NCBI GenBank assembly: GCA_028287285.1 | Contig: JAQBPY010000246.1 | Coordinates: 1 to 64,000 of the forward strand | Direction: 5' to 3' | DNA length: 64,000 bases | Source of the DNA: Gemmatimonadota bacterium | GTDB lineage: Bacteria > Gemmatimonadota > Gemmatimonadetes > Gemmatimonadales > Gemmatimonadaceae | In this document: positions 59,505 to 64,000 of the stretch, piece after piece | Layout: each line of letters starts with the position of its first letter | How positions within the stretch are numbered: the first letter of the stretch is position 1 | Notes under the pieces: generated by a model | Seen by the model: only the letters and a program-made list of their open reading frames with translations | What the model was told of the DNA's origin: nothing | Databases searched by the model: none | Translations under genes and position numbers: made by a program

Positions 59505-60962
59505 GTGCGACACAACTATCTCGCGATCGACCTGGGCGCCTCGAGCGGGCGCGCCGTCGTCGGCACGCTGGATGACGCAACGATGCAGATGCAGGAGGTG
59601 CACCGTTTCTCGACGCCGGTCGTGGAAGCGCACGGTCACATCTCGTGGGACATCGAAGCGCTGTGGGCGGAAATTCGTGAATCGGTGCGCCGCGCATTCA
59701 GCGTGGAGGGCGGGTTGCGCTCGGTGTCCGTCGATTCATGGGCGGTGGACTACGTTCCGGTTGGCGGCGACGGCAACGCCCTCCGCAATCCGTTCTGCTA
59801 TCGTGACCCACGCATACATGGCTGCTTCGATACGGCCATTCACGTGGCCGGTGGTGCCGACAGCCTCTACGACCTCACGGGCACGCAGTTTCTTCCATTC
59901 AATACCCTGCCGCAGGTCATCGCCGACCTTCGCGATGAGGCAGACGTCGTCCGTGCGACAGCGACCCGGCTGTTCATCGCCGAGTATTTCCTGTACCGGC
60001 TCTCCGGGAGCATGATCGCCGAAGCGACGATGGCGAGCACCTCGCAACTGGTGGATGCGCGCACAGGCCAGTGGTCGTCGGCGCTCATTGCGGCTATTGG
60101 TGACGAGGCCCGCCGGTGGCCGCGCATCGTGCAGTGCGGAGCCGTGCTCGGCCCAATGCTTCCTGACCTGATGCCCGAGCCGTCGCGAGAGGCTCCCGTC
60201 GTCATCGCCTGCTGCACGCACGACACGGCCGCCGCGGTGGCCGCTGTTCCTGCAGTTCCCGTGTCGTCGACGCGCCCCTGGGCGTTCATCAGCTCGGGAA
60301 CATGGTCACTCGTTGGTACGGAAATGCGGAAGCCCATGCTCAGCCACGCCGCGAGGGCGGCGGGGTTCACCAACGAAGCAGGGCTCGATGGCACGACACG
60401 TTTTCTCGTGAACCGGGCAGGCATGTTCGTGCTCGAGGAATGCCGGCGTGAATGGGGGTCGGGCGGTGCGTCGCTCGAATCGATGATTTCGGCGGCCGCT
60501 GCTGCCGAGTCCGTTGGTACGATCGATCTCAACGAGGCGAGGTTCGCGGCGCGTAGTGACATGGTGCAGAAGATTCGCACCGCGTGTTTCGACGCTGGAA
60601 TACGTGCACCGGAAACAACGGGAGAGATCATCCGGCTCATCCTCGACAGCCTCGCGGAGAGCCACGCCGTTGCGCTCGATCGCCTGGACGCCCTGACGGG
60701 CAGGCGCACCGAGGACGTCCACATCGTGGGCGGCGGCTCGCAGAACGATCTGCTCAACCAGCTCACTGCCGATCGCAGCGGACGACGCGTGCTCGCAGGA
60801 CCGGCCGAGGCAACGATACTCGGCAACCTGCTGTCTCAAGCTCGCTCTCTTGGTGATCTGCCTGCAGGCGTTTCCATCCGTGACGCGGCTCGACGTTCTT
60901 CACGCATCACCGCATTCATCTCGCGACGCGGCGTCCACGTGCCCGCGACGCTGGCACGCTGA
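59505..60962 (+). CDS. rhaB: L-rhamnulokinase
   Basis: 485 residues, FGGY kinase. Start GTG at 59505 (VRHNYLAIDLGASSGR), immediately after the rhaI stop; the longer frame is the end of rhaI read out of phase. Landmarks: DLGASSGR (phosphate 1), SVDSWAVDYVP, FCYRDPR, ISSGTWSLVG, VNRAGMFVLEECRREWG and HIVGGGSQNDLLNQLTAD (adenosine). It phosphorylates L-rhamnulose at C1 using ATP. Coupled with the isomerase and aldolase genes. Confidence 0.94.
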   Translation: MRHNYLAIDLGASSGRAVVGTLDDATMQMQEVHRFSTPVVEAHGHISWDIEALWAEIRESVRRAFSVEGGLRSVSVDSWAVDYVPVGGDGNALRNPFCYRDPRIHGCFDTAIHVAGGADSLYDLTGTQFLPFNTLPQVIADLRDEADVVRATATRLFIAEYFLYRLSGSMIAEATMASTSQLVDARTGQWSSALIAAIGDEARRWPRIVQCGAVLGPMLPDLMPEPSREAPVVIACCTHDTAAAVAAVPAVPVSSTRPWAFISSGTWSLVGTEMRKPMLSHAARAAGFTNEAGLDGTTRFLVNRAGMFVLEECRREWGSGGASLESMISAAAAAESVGTIDLNEARFAARSDMVQKIRTACFDAGIRAPETTGEIIRLILDSLAESHAVALDRLDALTGRRTEDVHIVGGGSQNDLLNQLTADRSGRRVLAGPAEATILGNLLSQARSLGDLPAGVSIRDAARRSSRITAFISRRGVHVPATLAR

Positions 60963-60978
60963 CTCCTGCTCCAGAGCC

Positions 60979-63189
60979 ATGACGACCATCGCACCAGAGA
61001 ACACCACGATACGCACCGGCGACGATTATCTCCGCAGCCGCTGGGACGACGTTGTCGCCGCGAAGATGGACGTAGTTCAGCGCCTCATCTACCGCTCCAA
61101 CCTGCTCGGTGCCGACGCCCGCATCACCAACACGGGCGGCGGCAATACGTCATCCAAGATCGACGCCATCAATCCGGTCACCGGCGAACGGACACGCGTG
61201 CTCTGGGTGAAGGGATCGGGCGGTGACCTGCGCACGGCGACAAAGGCAAATTTCGCGTCGCTGTATCTCGACCAGGTGCTGGCCCTTCGCGCGCTGTACG
61301 AAAAGAATGACGTTCGCGGCCCCAAGACGCCTGCCGAAGATGCGATGGTCGGCATGTATCTGCACACGACGTTCGATCGCAATCCCACCGCGGCGAGCAT
61401 CGATACTCCGTTGCATGCATTCATTCCGTTCGCGCACGTGGATCACATGCATCCCGTGGCCGTCATCGCGCTCGCGACGGCCAAGGACGGCCCTGCACTC
61501 ACGCACGAGGTCTACGGCGACGATGTGATCTGGACCGATTGGCAGCGTCCGGGCTTCGATCTGGGGCTGGAGCTGGAGCGTGTATGCCGCGAGCACCCCA
61601 CTGCCAAGGGCGCCATCATGGGCCAGCATGGGCTGATCAACTGGGCGAACGACGACAGGGAATGTTACGAGCTCACCCTGGAGCTCATTCGGCGCGCGCA
61701 GGACTTTCTCGACGCCCATACCCACGAGGAGGATTTTGGTGGCGCGCGCGTGTCCTCGCTTCCCGAAGACGAGCGGAAACGCGTGCTCGTCGAGCTGCTT
61801 CCATGGCTGCGCGGCCAGGTCAGTAGCGAGGTGCGGCAAATTGCCACCGTCGAGATGCGCGACGAGGTCCTGGAGTTCGTCAACTCGCACGACGCACCGC
61901 GGCTCGCGGACCTCGGTACGAGCTGCCCCGATCATTTCCTTCGCACGAAGATCAAGCCGCTCTACGCGAGCTGGAATCCCGAAGGGGCCGATGTGGTGAC
62001 ACTCAAGGGCGAGCTCGCCGCTGGACTGGCGCAGTACCGCATCGACTATGCGGAGTACTACAACCAGTGCAAGCATGACGACTCGCCGGCGCTGCGCGTG
62101 TCGTCGCCGAGTGTCATTCTGGTACCAGGCGTTGGGATGATCGCGTGGGGCAAGTCCAAGTCGGAGAGCCGCGTCACGGCGGAGTTCTACAACGCCGCCA
62201 TTGGAGTGATGCGCTGCGCCGAACGTGTGAGCCGCTACATCGCACTCGACCGGCAGGAAGCGTTCGACATCGAGTACTGGCTGCTCGAAGAAGCAAAGTT
62301 GCGCCGCATGCCCGCCGAAAAATCACTTGACCGCCAGATCGTCGTGGTGGTGGGTGCCGGCAGCGGCATCGGCCGTGGGCTGATTGCAAGGCTCGTGGAG
62401 AACGGCGCGAGCGTTGTCGCCGTCGATCGCGACGTGGCGTCCGCGAAATCGGCCGCCGACGAAATCGGCAAGAAGGTGGGAATGGGAATCGGGGTTGCCG
62501 GTACCGGCATCTCCGGCGCCGGCCAGACCATTGGACTCGGCGCAGACATGACCGACCGCGCGTCCATCCGTCGCGCATTCGACGACGTCATCCTCGCGTA
62601 CGGTGGTGTCGATCAGGTGGTCGTGACGGCGGGCTACTATCCCAACCCCGACGAAAATGGCGACGTCGCCGACAAGGAATGGGCTACGGCGTTCGCGATC
62701 AATGTGACAGGCCCTTATGTCGTCGCGGACGAGGCGTATCGTGTGTGGAAGGAACAGGATCTCGACGCGGGACTCGTGATCACCACGAGCGTGAACGCCG
62801 TGGTGCCCAAGGCTGGCTCCTTTGCCTACGATACGAGCAAAGCCGCGGCCAATCACCTCGTTCGCGAGCTCGCGGTTGCGTACGCACCAATGGTTCGCGT
62901 GAACGGCGTTGCACCGGCAACAGTGCTCGAGGGGTCGTCGATGTTTCCGCGCGAGCGTGTGCTCGCATCGCTGTCACGGTACGAGATTGCGCACGAGACG
63001 AGCGAAGATACCGGCGCGTTGCGCGACAAGCTGGCCACGTTCTACGCAGGCCGCACCCTGACACGCCAGCCGGTGACGCTCGACAGCCAGATTCGCGCGA
63101 TCACCGCGTTTCTCGACGGGGGCTTCAGCAGGACCACGGGACAGATCGTGAACGTGGATGGCGGACAGGCGGCAGCCTTCCTCCGCTAG
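60979..63189 (+). CDS. rhaE: Bifunctional rhamnulose-1-phosphate aldolase / lactaldehyde dehydrogenase (RhaEW type)
   Basis: 736 residues. The N-terminal class II aldolase has NTGGGNTSSK (about 53), HVDHMHPVAVIALATAKDG (zinc His cluster, about 152) and MGQHGLINWAND (about 214). The C-terminal SDR starts near 450 with VVVGAGSGIGRG and has YDTSKAAANH (Y-x-x-x-K, about 616). The fusion splits L-rhamnulose-1-phosphate to dihydroxyacetone phosphate and L-lactaldehyde and oxidises the latter to L-lactate, as for RhaEW. Lactate then feeds LutABC. Start at 60979 follows rhaB by 16 bases. Confidence 0.95.
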   Translation: MTTIAPENTTIRTGDDYLRSRWDDVVAAKMDVVQRLIYRSNLLGADARITNTGGGNTSSKIDAINPVTGERTRVLWVKGSGGDLRTATKANFASLYLDQVLALRALYEKNDVRGPKTPAEDAMVGMYLHTTFDRNPTAASIDTPLHAFIPFAHVDHMHPVAVIALATAKDGPALTHEVYGDDVIWTDWQRPGFDLGLELERVCREHPTAKGAIMGQHGLINWANDDRECYELTLELIRRAQDFLDAHTHEEDFGGARVSSLPEDERKRVLVELLPWLRGQVSSEVRQIATVEMRDEVLEFVNSHDAPRLADLGTSCPDHFLRTKIKPLYASWNPEGADVVTLKGELAAGLAQYRIDYAEYYNQCKHDDSPALRVSSPSVILVPGVGMIAWGKSKSESRVTAEFYNAAIGVMRCAERVSRYIALDRQEAFDIEYWLLEEAKLRRMPAEKSLDRQIVVVVGAGSGIGRGLIARLVENGASVVAVDRDVASAKSAADEIGKKVGMGIGVAGTGISGAGQTIGLGADMTDRASIRRAFDDVILAYGGVDQVVVTAGYYPNPDENGDVADKEWATAFAINVTGPYVVADEAYRVWKEQDLDAGLVITTSVNAVVPKAGSFAYDTSKAAANHLVRELAVAYAPMVRVNGVAPATVLEGSSMFPRERVLASLSRYEIAHETSEDTGALRDKLATFYAGRTLTRQPVTLDSQIRAITAFLDGGFSRTTGQIVNVDGGQAAAFLR

Positions 63190-63228
63190 CATGCATCGTC
63201 ATTACACGCAGCACATGCCGCTGGCCGA

Positions 63229-64000
63229 GTGAACATCGCCGAGGAGCCGGTGGTGCTGCGTGTGACGAACGTGACGAAGTCGTATGCGGGGGTAACCGCC
63301 CTCGCCAACGCATCGTTCGATCTTCGCGCCGGCGAGGTGCACGCGCTCGTCGGCGAGAATGGCGCCGGCAAGAGCACGCTGATCAAGATTCTCACCGCCG
63401 CCGTGGAGTATGACGGTGGCGAGATAGCATTGAACGGAGCAGCGCTGCCACGCCTCACACCGCGGCAAGCGCGCACCCTTGGCATCGCGGCCATCTACCA
63501 GCAGCCTGCGCTGTTCGACCAGCTCACCGTGGCGGAAAACATCGCGCTCGGCACCGAGAATGCCGGCCCGCTGAGCCGAATCAACTGGCGCCAGCGCCGC
63601 GAGCGCGCCGTTGAGTTGCTGGCGCGGGTCGGCGCGCACATCGATCCGGACAGCGACGTCTGCGACCTTGGCATGGCGCAGCAACAGCTCGTGGAAATCG
63701 CGCGCGCGCTGGGCGCCAATGCACGCATTCTCATTCTCGACGAGCCCACGGCGTCGCTGTCCAAGGACGATGCGGACAACCTGCTGCGTGTGGTGCGGGA
63801 GCTTCGGGCCGACGGTGTGGCGATGATCTACATCTCTCACCGCCTCGAGGAGCTCTTCCACATTGCCAATCGCGTGACCGTGCTGCGTGATGGATGCACA
63901 ATCGCGACATTGGACATGTGCGACGTGAGCAGGAATCAGCTCATTCGACTCATGGTGGGACGCGAGTTGACCTCTGTGTTTCCCAAACGTGTCGTTCCGT
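63229..64000 (+). CDS. Sugar ABC transporter ATPase, N-terminal domain (3' truncated by window)
   Basis: 257 residues visible from GTG at 63229. NBD1 landmarks: VTKSYAGVTALANASFDLRAGE, GENGAGKST (about 42), AIYQQPALFDQLTV, LGMAQQQLVEIARAL (about 147), ILILDEPTASL (about 167) and ISHRLEEL. This is RbsA/MglA-type, as in the RhaT ATPase of RhaSTPQ. Position 39 bases after rhaEW implies a rhamnose importer. The second domain and permeases lie beyond base 64000. Confidence 0.9.
   Translation, partial: MNIAEEPVVLRVTNVTKSYAGVTALANASFDLRAGEVHALVGENGAGKSTLIKILTAAVEYDGGEIALNGAALPRLTPRQARTLGIAAIYQQPALFDQLTVAENIALGTENAGPLSRINWRQRRERAVELLARVGAHIDPDSDVCDLGMAQQQLVEIARALGANARILILDEPTASLSKDDADNLLRVVRELRADGVAMIYISHRLEELFHIANRVTVLRDGCTIATLDMCDVSRNQLIRLMVGRELTSVFPKRVVP

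Noticed and set aside
63191-63232. Thirteen-codon ORF before the ABC ATPase
   Set aside because: Too short to support; it overlaps the GTG of the ATPase and could only be a leader peptide by speculation.
1-64000. tRNA, rRNA genes and CRISPR arrays
   Set aside because: No cloverleaf with a recognisable T-loop, no rRNA-like stretch and no regularly spaced short repeats were found by reading.

Overview
The window is GC-rich, gene-dense chromosomal DNA. Many signal peptides and lipoproteins, an MscS channel, a LutABC operon and several glycoside hydrolases point to a free-living, polysaccharide-using bacterium with a Gram-negative-type envelope. Protein style and gene mix resemble soil Gemmatimonadota. 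That placement is an inference from content; no rRNA, tRNA or other taxonomic marker is present. I see no phage, transposase, integrase or CRISPR array, so this looks like ordinary chromosome carrying dispersed short palindromic repeats.

Region 1 (1-10 kb): the tail of a histidine kinase, an MGH/GH63-like hydrolase, a secreted Tudor-like protein, a receiver-EAL response regulator, a VOC protein, a wHTH protein, a serine hydrolase divergent from a LysR regulator, a first Crp/Fnr-like regulator, and an envelope-stress set (DUF3618, YqjE-like, YqjD/ElaB-like, YciF/DUF892). Region 2 (10-20 kb): glgX(treX)-treZ-treY with ATGA overlaps converts alpha-1,4-glucan to trehalose, followed by a small acidic protein, an MBL-fold hydrolase and a GH15 enzyme. 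Region 3 (20-33 kb): a formate/nitrite-type channel, a MITE-like palindrome with a 9-bp flanking duplication, MscS, DUF4142, a sugar/glycan cluster (UGM-like flavoprotein, a GH1-RmlD fusion, a glycosyltransferase and a second GH1-like protein), a second Crp/Fnr-like regulator, an SDR, and several small hydrophilic proteins.

Region 4 (33-64 kb) is a carbohydrate and sugar-acid island. It holds ThuA divergent from a cytochrome-c dehydrogenase-like protein, a secreted GH51 arabinofuranosidase, a ytfQRT-yjfF-type furanose ABC importer, a cupin-LutA fusion with LutB and LutC (L-lactate oxidation), an MFS-Gfo/Idh-DUF993-TIM-barrel operon of unknown substrate, a lactonase plus FAH-family hydrolase pair, a GH2 enzyme with a small lipoprotein, and rhaI-rhaB-rhaEW followed by a sugar ABC ATPase that runs off the end.

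The likely unifying system is in region 4. Five near-palindromic sites sharing G-n-ACA-nn-TGT-n-CA lie at the promoters (one just inside a gene) of thuA/cytochrome, ytf/lut, MFS-operon/lactonase, GH2 and rhaI. Together they describe one regulon: release of rhamnose and furanose sugars, uptake, rhamnose breakdown to dihydroxyacetone phosphate plus L-lactate, and lactate oxidation by LutABC. The regulator is not encoded here. A second regulatory theme is GTACG-N4-CGTAC palindromes in front of both Crp/Fnr paralogues (perfect) and, with one mismatch, in front of the glycan-cluster glycosyltransferase.
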